Origin: Campylobacterota bacterium
Lineage (GTDB): Bacteria > Campylobacterota > Campylobacteria > Campylobacterales > Sulfurovaceae
Direction of reading: 5' to 3'
Assembly (NCBI GenBank): GCA_003646525.1
Contig: QMKU01000033.1
Coordinates: 1-9,299 of the forward strand
DNA: 9,299 nucleotides
Both the position numbers and the translations under genes were made by a program. Under the pieces are notes generated by a model, which saw nothing but the letters and a program-made list of their open reading frames with translations, ran no database searches and was not told the origin of the DNA. Positions within the stretch are counted from its first letter, which is position 1; each line of letters begins with the position of its first letter. Below are positions 1 to 6,125 of the stretch, piece by piece.

Positions 1-896
1 CGCTTGACACGAATCTCTTCCATCAAGCGACTGCCAAATCCACTACCACCTAGAATATATTCGGCTACTTTGGCAATATACTGCTGAGGATCACTGTATT
101 TGAGATCAAAAGGTGCACCAAAATAGATATAAGCTTGTTCTGTTTCTGCTTCTATTCTGTGTGTCTCTCTCTTGTCAGTTACACTGATTCGAGGAGACTC
201 TTTGACCGTGACTGTGGGCAGTAAGCTCATGACATCTGATACTATTTTTTTGGCATCATCCCTATTGATATCACCACCGATAATAACGATAGCATTGTTC
301 TTGCCTAGATGTGATACAAGATAATTTTGCATCTCATCTAGCATCATAGACTCTATACTTTCGATCGTTCCAGCTCTAGGTCTTCCCATATCAGTATCTT
401 CAAAAAGTGTCTCTTTGAGCCCCAGCGATGCAAGATAGTCAAAGTTACTTTTTTGCTGTGTCAACCAGCCGATCTGCTGTGTCTTAATACGATCAACTGT
501 CTCCTCTGTATAGTTTGGGTCATTGAGAAGTTCCTTGAGGAGTACTACTCCTTTGCCAAACTCACTCTTGAGTGCACTGAGATCGATCGAAAAAGTCTCA
601 ATTCCAGAAGAGGCAGAGAGATGAATCGCATGGTTCTCCAACTTGCTAGCAAAACCAACACTACCATCCTTTTTCGTCCCCTCAGAGAGTAGTTTGGCAC
701 TCATGACTGCCAGACCTGCTTTGCTATCATATAACGCACCACTATCACGAAAAACAATTTGCATTGAAATAATCGGCACATAATCACTTTTTTCAAATAT
801 CATCGGTACTTCCGTACCTGATACATCAATTTTCACTATCTCTTCACTCATTAACCATCCTTGCAATAGTAGTAATACTACCAGTATTTTTTTCAT
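1..896 (-). CDS. M16-family (insulinase/pitrilysin-like) exported protein lacking the zinc site, partial (3' end off window)
   Basis: Translating the minus strand from the ATG at 896 gives 298 codons that run off the left edge without a stop. A good ribosome binding site (AGAAGGA) lies 5 nt upstream. Residues 1-16 (MKKILVVLLLLQGWLM) look like a Sec signal peptide, so the protein is probably periplasmic. The fold is that of an M16B subunit: an N-terminal stretch around residues 40-75 ending in GLAVMSAKLLSEGT, and a GGSGFGSRLMEEIR motif at 283-295 that matches the conserved beta-domain motif of the family. In active members the first stretch reads GLAHxxEH; here the two His and the Glu are replaced by Val64, Lys68 and Ala67, so zinc binding and proteolysis should be lost. 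Such proteins usually pair with an active M16 subunit, often encoded next door; none is visible here. The gene is separated from mqnC by a 229-nt repeat-rich spacer, so it is probably its own transcription unit. Family call secure; substrate unknown. Confidence 0.88.
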   Translation of the reverse strand, partial: MKKILVVLLLLQGWLMSEEIVKIDVSGTEVPMIFEKSDYVPIISMQIVFRDSGALYDSKAGLAVMSAKLLSEGTKKDGSVGFASKLENHAIHLSASSGIETFSIDLSALKSEFGKGVVLLKELLNDPNYTEETVDRIKTQQIGWLTQQKSNFDYLASLGLKETLFEDTDMGRPRAGTIESIESMMLDEMQNYLVSHLGKNNAIVIIGGDINRDDAKKIVSDVMSLLPTVTVKESPRISVTDKRETHRIEAETEQAYIYFGAPFDLKYSDPQQYIAKVAEYILGGSGFGSRLMEEIRVK

Positions 897-910
897 TTTT
901 GTCCTTCTCA

Positions 911-931
911 TATAGGTTTGACATTACCAAA
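911..931 (+). repeat. Degenerate REP-like hairpin, inverted relative to the copy at 1094-1114
   Basis: The stretch TAGGTTTGACATTACCAAA (913-931) differs at only three of 19 positions from the reverse complement of the GTTTGGC-ATT-GCCAAAC hairpin at 1094-1114 (with its flanking CT). The changes weaken the stem, so this is a decayed copy. It lies immediately upstream of the ribosome binding site of the M16-like gene. Seen directly in sequence; the REP label is an inference. Confidence 0.5.
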
Positions 932-962
932 TATCTTTTCATTAGGAATACCGACTTAATAA

Positions 963-1046
963 TACCAAAACTAGATACTTGGAGCAGGGACTTCAGTCCC
1001 ATAAAACGGGACTGAAGTCCCTGCTCCTAAATATTTAACTTTGGTA
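963..1046. repeat. Extended imperfect inverted repeat enclosing the REPIN-like core
   Basis: Outside the perfect 20-nt arms (981-1000 and 1008-1027) the complementarity continues. Positions 963-980 match the reverse complement of 1029-1046 at 14 of 18 positions, after skipping one bulged base at 1028. The whole could fold as a hairpin with nearly 40 bp of stem around a 7-nt loop. It lies in the spacer downstream of mqnC. It resembles a short non-autonomous palindromic element (MITE or REPIN class); no encoded protein. Confidence 0.55.
981..1027. repeat. REPIN-like perfect palindrome (two inverted REP modules)
   Basis: The left arm GGAGCAGGGACTTCAGTCCC (981-1000) is perfectly reverse-complementary to the right arm at 1008-1027, with loop ATAAAAC. 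Each arm is also a small palindrome (GGGACT-TC-AGTCCC on the left, GGGACT-GA-AGTCCC on the right), so the DNA can form one long hairpin or two short ones. A GGAG tetranucleotide starts each arm. This matches the design of REP doublets (REPINs) mobilised by RAYT/TnpA-REP transposases, whose REPs carry a short conserved tetranucleotide 5' of a hairpin. No transposase gene is present here. It might also stop or stabilise the mqnC transcript, but no T-run follows it on either strand. Confidence 0.7.
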
Positions 1047-1075
1047 GTTATTTTAGTTCTGCTCCTTAAACTACC
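1043..1075. repeat. Short imperfect stem with a truncated GGAGCAG motif in its loop
   Basis: GGTAGTT (1043-1049) is complementary to AACTACC (1069-1075), with an approximately 19-nt loop. Read on the minus strand, the loop contains AGGAGCAG (1066-1059), the same eight bases found at the right end of the REPIN-like palindrome (1028-1021). It may be a remnant of a further REP copy. Visible but weak. Confidence 0.35.
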
Positions 1076-1093
1076 CAAGGAAGCTCTCTCGGC

Positions 1094-1114
1094 GTTTGGC
1101 ATTGCCAAACCTAC
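1094..1114 (-). repeat. REP-like hairpin with GTAG tetranucleotide
   Basis: Read on the minus strand this is GTAG followed directly by the stem GTTTGGC, loop AAT and GCCAAAC, a perfect 7-bp hairpin. A GTAG tetranucleotide 5' of an imperfect palindrome is the textbook layout of REP sequences recognised by RAYT transposases. It begins 11 nt after the mqnC stop codon. An inverted degenerate copy at 911-931 marks the other side of the spacer. It lacks a following T-run, so I do not call it a terminator. Confidence 0.6.
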
Positions 1115-1125
1115 ATATATTCATC

Positions 1126-2187
1126 TTAGAAGAATCGCTCCAATATTTTATAAGCTGTATTTCTCTTCGCTGGGTTTTCGCCAAGATCACTGATCAATTG
1201 AATCATCTCATCCTGATTCATCTGATTGTGTGCTCCTGCGGCTGAAACGACATTCTCTTCCATCATGGTTGAGCCTAGGTCATTCGCACCAAACAGCAGT
1301 GCCATCTGACCTATGTAGCTCCCTTGCGTCACCCAAGAGCTCTGGATATTTGGTATATTATCAAAAAATAGCCTAGAGACTGCTAGTAATCGCAGATAAC
1401 GATTGGATGACTGCTTTTGTATCTCTGGGTACTCTTCCATCAGCTGGGTATTGTCCCCTTGGAACGACCACATGATATAGGCTCGAAACCCACCAAGCTC
1501 ATCTTGTAACTCTCTAGCATAGTTCCAGTGCTCCACTATCTCACGGTTGGTCTCTACTGTACCATACATCATAGTCACAGTAGATTTTATACCAAGTTTA
1601 TGTGCTTCTCTGTGTACCTCTAACCAAGTATCTTTGTCTAATTTTTTGGGTGCGATGATGTCACGAACCCTATCACTCAATATCTCTGCACCAGCACCTG
1701 GGATAGACGCTAGACCCTTGACATGGAGTCTTTGAAGTACCTCAGAAATAGAGATATTGGAACGAGTTGCAATATAATCTATCTCAATAGCAGAAAAGCC
1801 ATGGATAGTGATAGTAGGATACTTATTATGAATATGCTCTACCAAATCCTCATACCATTCAATCTCAAGCTTGGGATGCACTCCACCCTGAAAGAGTATC
1901 TGTGTACCACCAATAGCTAAAAGTTCATCTATCTTGGCATCTATCTCCTCATAAGTGAGTACATAAGCATCATCATTTTTCTCATGACGATAAAAAGCAC
2001 AAAATTTACAATCCACCCAACAGACATTTGTATAGTTGATATTTCTATCAACGACAAAAGTCGTTATTGCTTTTGGGTGTAGCTCTTTCTTGCGAGCTAA
2101 TGCTTTTTTTCCTAGCTCTTTTAGGTCAGCCTCTTCTATCAGTTTGACTGCTTGGTCTATGGTCATTCGTTTTATTGTAGTAGTCAT
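1126..2187 (-). CDS. mqnC: Cyclic dehypoxanthine futalosine synthase (radical SAM)
   Basis: This 353-residue protein is a radical SAM enzyme of the futalosine menaquinone pathway, cyclising dehypoxanthine futalosine in the cytoplasm. The Fe-S cluster motif is C56-x3-C60-x2-C63 inside NYTNVCWVDCKFCAFYR, with the preceding DRNINYTN typical of the MqnC/MqnE group. GGVHPKLEIEWYEDL (around 100-114), SIPGAGAEILSDRVR and the C-terminal MMEENVVSAAGA point to MqnC rather than MqnE; length fits MqnC. The start is the ATG at 2187, with AAAGGA six nt upstream. It begins 9 nt after the stop of the DUF4435 gene, and that gap is almost entirely its ribosome binding site, so it is probably the last gene of the operon and is translated from a message that also carries the defence cassettes. 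The spacer after its stop is full of palindromes. Confidence 0.95.
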   Translation of the reverse strand: MTTTIKRMTIDQAVKLIEEADLKELGKKALARKKELHPKAITTFVVDRNINYTNVCWVDCKFCAFYRHEKNDDAYVLTYEEIDAKIDELLAIGGTQILFQGGVHPKLEIEWYEDLVEHIHNKYPTITIHGFSAIEIDYIATRSNISISEVLQRLHVKGLASIPGAGAEILSDRVRDIIAPKKLDKDTWLEVHREAHKLGIKSTVTMMYGTVETNREIVEHWNYARELQDELGGFRAYIMWSFQGDNTQLMEEYPEIQKQSSNRYLRLLAVSRLFFDNIPNIQSSWVTQGSYIGQMALLFGANDLGSTMMEENVVSAAGAHNQMNQDEMIQLISDLGENPAKRNTAYKILERFF

Positions 2188-2196
2188 CTTTTCCTT

Positions 2197-3048
2197 TCAA
2201 TCAAATAATCTGTAATTATTAGTATTAGACCAGTTATTCAAATTTTCAAATAATTTTGTTCTTTGAAAATATTCCATCATATAAGATAGTCTCAGTGCTT
2301 TCTCAATTTTTGTTTGATTTATATTATCAGTAGGAAAATAGTTTGCAATTAATGTTGTTAAATCATGACCACTACAAATTTGTAATCTATCTGTAGAAAT
2401 CTCTTTGAGTAGTGCTATATTCTCTTCAATATTTGCTTCTTGATTTTCTAGCTGTGCATATAATAAATTTATTAGTTGATTTTTATCTAAAAAAACTTGA
2501 CAATTATTATAAGTAATAATACTATTAAAATCTATTCTCTTAAAATTAACTAAACCTCTCCCCTCATCTAATCGTATTCTTTCACTATACCATCTTATAT
2601 AGCCAATCTCTATAGCAAAACTATATATTCTATCTTTTAAACTACTCTTCAAAATACTATAACAATCTTTTGATGCATATTCATTAATAACAGAATCTAA
2701 GGCATTAGACTCTACCATCTGTATTTCCATATCAGCATAATCTGTCATAAAGATATTACTTGGATAAGAAATTTTTTCTAAATGGTCAAAATCAGCATCT
2801 TTTATTCCTATGATATTTATACATCCCTCAGAACTTAAAATTTCTAATGCCTTAATTATCTTCTCTTTTCCATTTAAATTAGTAGTATCTGTATATTCAT
2901 AAGAAAATATATTTCTAAAAAGTTTTATATCTGTTGACCCCTCTAGTAAAATAAAAACTTTATCTTTATTGTGAGGGTGTCTAATAGAGAGTCTTATCTC
3001 TACAAGTTTACTCTCTAACTCATTAGATAACTCTTGAAGACTATTCAA
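2197..3048 (-). CDS. ariB: DUF4435 Toprim-like protein, probable PARIS effector (AriB-like)
   Basis: This 283-residue protein has the layout of DUF4435/Toprim-like nucleases. VFILLEGSTDIKLF (31-44) carries the Toprim glutamate E36, GIKDADFDH (81-89) supplies the D-x-D acids D84, D86 and D88, and FMTDYADMEIQM (100-111) adds D103, D106 and E108. SGHDL (226-230) matches the GHD motif I associate with this family. The partner ATPase precedes and overlaps it by 8 nt. In characterised PARIS systems AriB is held by the AriA ATPase and, once released by a phage anti-restriction protein such as T7 Ocr, cleaves host tRNA-Lys; that activity here is inference. The start is a TTG at 3048: an in-frame TAG lies five codons upstream, there is no Met before the Toprim motif, and AGAGG sits 9 nt ahead. 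It could instead be another DUF4435 ATPase-pair system. Confidence 0.8.
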   Translation of the reverse strand: MNSLQELSNELESKLVEIRLSIRHPHNKDKVFILLEGSTDIKLFRNIFSYEYTDTTNLNGKEKIIKALEILSSEGCINIIGIKDADFDHLEKISYPSNIFMTDYADMEIQMVESNALDSVINEYASKDCYSILKSSLKDRIYSFAIEIGYIRWYSERIRLDEGRGLVNFKRIDFNSIITYNNCQVFLDKNQLINLLYAQLENQEANIEENIALLKEISTDRLQICSGHDLTTLIANYFPTDNINQTKIEKALRLSYMMEYFQRTKLFENLNNWSNTNNYRLFD

Positions 3049-4372
3049 CTTCAGAAGCCTCTAAATTAACAGTTAAATCCCATCTATCATTAATGATTTG
3101 AGGTGAATGAGTGGCAATTACAATATCTATATTTTTAAGTGCAATTATCTCTTTTATATCATTCAAAAATTCCTTTTGCCATACAACATGTAGCGATATT
3201 TCAGGCTCATCAATCAATACCAAAGAATTTTCAGTCGCTTTAAAAAGTAACTCAAATAATAAGACAACTTCATGTTGTTCACCAGAGGAGAGTTCTGTCA
3301 ATTTTAGTATGGAGCCATTTCGTGATTTAAATATAAATCCTTTTTCTTGATCAATATCAATATGTTTAAAATTAAATCGTCGCTCATTAAGTATTTTTGT
3401 AAAGAGTTCAATTTTATTTACTAAAGAACTAAAAACAGCTAATTTTTCTTCACTGTCTGCTATATATAAGGAGAGTACCCTTGTATCACTATCACTAATC
3501 TCATCTTCTTGAAAAAATGTATCTTCGTCCAGTTTTAATAGACCATATTCAGAAGTTTTTTTCCGTTGTTCTTGCAAAGATTGTAATTTATTTTTCAATG
3601 TTTTATGGTCAACTTCAAAAGTCTTTTCCTGAAAAAGTCGTTTAGGAAAACTACTATCGAGAGACTGTGTCACTTGTGCATACTCACCAATAGTCTGCTT
3701 CATTTTTTGACTTAACTCTTGGGAATATTTCTCTATAGTATCAGTAATGACAACTTCTCTTCTAAACTTATGATCAGAGATAGGCTTCCTCAGTATTAAC
3801 CTCTGCTCTTGGATAAAATATACTTCTAATTGATTAATAATAGAGATAAACTCATCTGGCATATCAATATCAAATTGTTTCATAATTTGATCAGGAAGAT
3901 AATCACTGTATTGATATATAGCCTCTTCAAAAGATAAAACTTCATCAGTTAGTCTATTTATCCATTCATTAGGACTTGTTCTTTCAAGAAAATTTGGCAT
4001 ATACTCTTCTATTTGACGACTAGGCATACCTCTTTTAAGTTGAGAAATTAATTTTTTGGATGGATACTCAAAAGAACCAATTACTATATTATTCTTTTTA
4101 AGTATAAATTCAACAATAGTATTACTATCATTTTTTTCTTTTACAATTTCTATACTTTGACTATTATTAAATGTAAAAATAATTTTATCAAAAACTAATC
4201 TTGTAAAAAAATTAAGCTTTTTGTTAAATAAATTATAAATAACTTTCAGAGTCATAGTTTTACCATAGCCATTAGGAGCAGTGATTATAGTAATTCGTTC
4301 ATCTTGGTTATACTCAATTTTATGATTAAAAATATCAAATAGTTTTGTTATTGTTAAATTTAATAATTTCAT
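3041..4372 (-). CDS. ariA: ABC-type AAA ATPase, probable PARIS sensor (AriA-like)
   Basis: This 443-residue SMC/OLD-like ATPase has a complete ABC motif set. Walker A is APNGYGKT (32-39), the Q-loop region is VYFIQEQRL (184-192), the signature is LSSGEQ (361-366), Walker B is LVLIDEP (384-390, catalytic E389), and the H-loop is ATHSP with H422. Residues about 210-335 between the two lobes are charged and probably helical, as expected for an inserted coiled-coil arm. An ATPase of this size directly upstream of a DUF4435 gene is the defining arrangement of PARIS; known AriA proteins form a scaffold that sequesters AriB and senses anti-restriction proteins. It starts at ATG 4372, with AGGA 8 nt upstream and 15 nt after the nusB stop. 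Its DNA is more AT-rich than nusB, consistent with acquisition. The ATPase call is secure; the PARIS role is a strong inference. Confidence 0.82.
   Translation of the reverse strand: MKLLNLTITKLFDIFNHKIEYNQDERITIITAPNGYGKTMTLKVIYNLFNKKLNFFTRLVFDKIIFTFNNSQSIEIVKEKNDSNTIVEFILKKNNIVIGSFEYPSKKLISQLKRGMPSRQIEEYMPNFLERTSPNEWINRLTDEVLSFEEAIYQYSDYLPDQIMKQFDIDMPDEFISIINQLEVYFIQEQRLILRKPISDHKFRREVVITDTIEKYSQELSQKMKQTIGEYAQVTQSLDSSFPKRLFQEKTFEVDHKTLKNKLQSLQEQRKKTSEYGLLKLDEDTFFQEDEISDSDTRVLSLYIADSEEKLAVFSSLVNKIELFTKILNERRFNFKHIDIDQEKGFIFKSRNGSILKLTELSSGEQHEVVLLFELLFKATENSLVLIDEPEISLHVVWQKEFLNDIKEIIALKNIDIVIATHSPQIINDRWDLTVNLEASEVE
3053..3063 (-). promoter_or_regulatory. Ribosome binding site that fixes the TTG start of the DUF4435 gene
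   Basis: On the minus strand TAGAGG lies inside the last codons of the ATPase gene, 9 nt before the TTG at 3048. The TAG in this string is an in-frame stop for the effector frame, so translation cannot begin further upstream. Only CTG and TTG lie between them. Initiation therefore depends on ribosomes translating the end of the ATPase, which favours coupled and low-level effector synthesis. Confidence 0.5.
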
Positions 4373-4387
4373 TGTTGATCCTAAATA

Positions 4388-4879
4388 TTATTTTTTAGAT
4401 TCACTATTCTCTTCTTCTATCTCACTCTCTTTAGGAGTTTCTACAGGTTCTTCAGATTTAGTAGGTTCTGGAGTTTGTACTTTTTTCTCTCTGCCGATAG
4501 CGTCAAGTACACCATTGATAAACTTTGGAGCTTTCTCATCTGCTAGTGTTTTTGCAAGCTCCACGGCTTCATTGATAATGATCGCTCTATCTGTTTTTAC
4601 GACAAGTATCTCATATGCACCTAGTCTCATGATAGCTTTTTCTACCTTGCCTATGCTCTTATAGTCCCAATCTGTTAGATGCTCGGTAATCTCCTTATCC
4701 AGCATCTCCAAATTCTCTATCGTCCCTTGGAAAAGTTCATTTGAAAATGTCCGTTGCTTGTTTCGTATCTTACTCTCTTCAAATATCTCATCAGAGAAAG
4801 TAGCGATATTTTCATTGCCCAAATCATACGCATAGAGTAGACCGATGACCGCTGTGCGGGCTTGATGTCGTGTAGCCAT
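4388..4879 (-). CDS. nusB: Transcription antitermination factor NusB with acidic C-terminal tail
   Basis: NusB, with NusE (ribosomal protein S10), binds boxA RNA and supports antitermination of rRNA operons. The 163 residues begin with [19 protein letters not shown], the typical arginine-rich first helix, and the core ends at KFINGVLDAIGRE (119-131), matching the family C-terminal helix. Usual NusB proteins stop about here. This one continues with a 33-residue low-complexity tail (131-163) rich in Glu, Pro, Ser, Thr and Lys. The ATG overlaps the ribH stop by one base (TAATG), so translation is coupled to ribH. The ribH-nusB order is standard in Campylobacterota. The next gene downstream, 15 nt away, is the AriA-like ATPase. 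The identity is secure; the function of the tail is unknown. Confidence 0.95.
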   Translation of the reverse strand: MATRHQARTAVIGLLYAYDLGNENIATFSDEIFEESKIRNKQRTFSNELFQGTIENLEMLDKEITEHLTDWDYKSIGKVEKAIMRLGAYEILVVKTDRAIIINEAVELAKTLADEKAPKFINGVLDAIGREKKVQTPEPTKSEEPVETPKESEIEEENSESKK

Positions 4880-5349
4880 TATGCTTCCAAATTACTATAA
4901 AGATTAATCATCTCGATAAGTGTTACCATCGCTTCAGCACCTTTGTTACCTGCTTTGGTTCCTGCTCTTTCGATGGCTTGTTCGATGCTATCGACTGTGA
5001 GTACACCAAATGATACAGGTTTAGCATATTTGAGTCCGACACTCGCCACGCCCTTGGTAGCCTCAGCTGATACATAATCAAAATGAGGAGTAGCCCCACG
5101 AATAACAGCACCTAGACAGCATACCGCGTCATACTTACCAGACTCCAATGCTTTATCTAAAGCAAACGGCACTTCAAACGCCCCAGGGACGAGTATCAAA
5201 TCCAAATCATCCGCGCTCCCCCCGTGACGAGCATACGCATCTACAGCCCCCTCAACCAATCTATCGGTAATAAAGTGGTTAAATCGTGCATTGATGATCG
5301 CTACTTTTTTACTCTTGTCTACGCTGAGGTTACCTTCTACTATGTTCAT
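4879..5349 (-). CDS. ribH: 6,7-dimethyl-8-ribityllumazine synthase
   Basis: RibH condenses 5-amino-6-ribitylamino-uracil with 3,4-dihydroxy-2-butanone 4-phosphate in riboflavin synthesis, usually as a 60-subunit or pentameric cytoplasmic assembly. The 156 residues contain [15 protein letters not shown] (21-35, with the substrate-stacking Phe23), VPGAFEVP (54-61), [14 protein letters not shown] (80-93, catalytic His89) and the [14 protein letters not shown] motif with Arg128. I place the start at the ATG at 5349 because the protein then begins MNIVEGNL as in relatives, and AAAAGGA lies 7 nt upstream. An open frame extends 12 codons further to 5385, but that extension has no family match and lies in the spacer. 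Upstream is a 65-nt gap following the Toprim-like gene; downstream it overlaps nusB by one base. Confidence 0.96.
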   Translation of the reverse strand: MNIVEGNLSVDKSKKVAIINARFNHFITDRLVEGAVDAYARHGGSADDLDLILVPGAFEVPFALDKALESGKYDAVCCLGAVIRGATPHFDYVSAEATKGVASVGLKYAKPVSFGVLTVDSIEQAIERAGTKAGNKGAEAMVTLIEMINLYSNLEA

Positions 5350-5414
5350 TATTTTCCTTTTGTTGTTTAAGTTTGAGACTATCAATGCGTATTGACACTA
5401 TCAAAGTTAACATA
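5350..5414 (-). promoter_or_regulatory. ribH leader: direct repeats, small palindrome, possible weak promoter
   Basis: This is the largest gap in the operon. It holds two direct copies of ACTATCAA (5378-5385 and 5397-5404, 19 nt apart) and a palindrome TCAAT-GCGT-ATTGA (5382-5395) between them. On the minus strand the same bases give TTGATA and, 17 nt later, TAGTCT, which could serve as a weak -35/-10 pair. The ribH ribosome binding site (AAAAGGA) closes the region. It may be the original kdsA-ribH spacer or a secondary promoter restoring ribH-nusB expression below the cassette. Weak evidence. Confidence 0.3.
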
Positions 5415-6119
5415 CTAATCTATAAAAAATTCATCTAATTTAGTAATAAGTTGATTTAAACTTGGCATTTGTTCTCTTGTATTGTAATATAAATTTTCAT
5501 AATCTAAGTTGTTGACTGTTCTAACTATTCCTTTTTCACTCTTTGACCAATGCTTATCAACTAAATTATAAATTTTATTTAACTGTTTAGAAGGCTCAAC
5601 CATATCCTTTTCAAAATTATCCATAGACTCTAAGTTAATTAGATTATTTTTTATATTTTCTACGGTTAATCGAGTATCTATTTTGGGATAATGGTTTAAT
5701 TCAGCAATAAACCAAGTTTCAACTTCCATCGTAGCATAAATAATTGTTGTGTTTTCAAAGTCTCGAATAAAGAAATGAGAATCTTCTTTTGCCTCATCTC
5801 TTTCATCATATGTATATTCTGGATATAAGTCACGAATAGCAAGAAAACTATTATAACCTTCATTTTTTAGATTTTCATATCTCTCTACTAAATCGGAAAT
5901 AACTCTCCTATCACTGCAAGAGTTAAAGAGTAAAACTTCATATTTGGTTTGATTTGTTAGATTATCACTAGATATAATAGTTGTAAAACGAGGACACTCT
6001 GTACCGCTTGCCTCAACTGTCTCAATAGCTAAGTTTTGCATAGAGATAAATTCTCTTAAAAACTTATCAATAAAAATCTGTTCAGTCTTGCCCTCTAAAA
6101 ATATAGCCAATCTTTTCAT
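5415..6119 (-). CDS. Toprim-like small protein (DUF4276/RloB-like), partner of the upstream ATPase
   Basis: A 234-residue protein with no signal peptide or membrane segment. It starts MKRLAIFLEGKTEQIFIDKFL: the hydrophobic strand followed by E9-G-K-T-E is the first acidic motif of Toprim-like nucleases of the DUF4276/RloB type. A second motif is SFLAIRDLYPE (91-101), where D97 takes the place of the usual D-x-D, and a third is YATMEVETWFIAE (128-140), with E132, E134 and E140. The C-terminal half is charged and helical. It follows the ATPase by 6 nt with only a weak ribosome binding site (AAAGAAA), so it is likely translationally coupled. By analogy with ATPase plus Toprim pairs (AbiL, RloA/RloB, PARIS) I infer a nuclease effector of an anti-phage system. 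I cannot assign it to a named system with confidence. ATG start at 6119. Confidence 0.65.
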   Translation of the reverse strand: MKRLAIFLEGKTEQIFIDKFLREFISMQNLAIETVEASGTECPRFTTIISSDNLTNQTKYEVLLFNSCSDRRVISDLVERYENLKNEGYNSFLAIRDLYPEYTYDERDEAKEDSHFFIRDFENTTIIYATMEVETWFIAELNHYPKIDTRLTVENIKNNLINLESMDNFEKDMVEPSKQLNKIYNLVDKHWSKSEKGIVRTVNNLDYENLYYNTREQMPSLNQLITKLDEFFID

Positions 6120-6125
6120 AAAATA

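Larger units (their letters stand above)
897..1125. other. Repeat-rich intergenic spacer between mqnC and the M16-like gene
   Basis: This 229-nt spacer has no credible coding frame. It holds an outer pair of inverted GTTTGGC-type hairpins (911-931 degenerate, 1094-1114 intact), a central REPIN-like palindrome (981-1027) inside a longer imperfect inverted repeat (963-1046), and a short stem at 1043-1075. The promoter of the M16-like gene should lie here. TATATG on the minus strand just ahead of its ribosome binding site is the only -10-like string I noticed, and it is too weak to call. Confidence 0.6.

Noticed and set aside
981..1027. Rho-independent terminator after mqnC
   Set aside because: The stem is strong but neither strand shows the T-run that should follow, and nested palindromes with GGAG ends fit a REP doublet better. 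A termination effect is still possible.
1126..2187. MqnE (aminofutalosine synthase) as identity of the radical SAM gene
   Set aside because: GGVHPKLEIEWYEDL, SIPGAGAEILSDRVR and MMEENVVSAAGA fit MqnC better.
5350..5385. Upstream ATG extension of ribH by 12 codons
   Set aside because: The extra residues have no counterpart in RibH proteins, while the ATG at 5349 has a strong ribosome binding site and gives the usual MNIVEGNL start.
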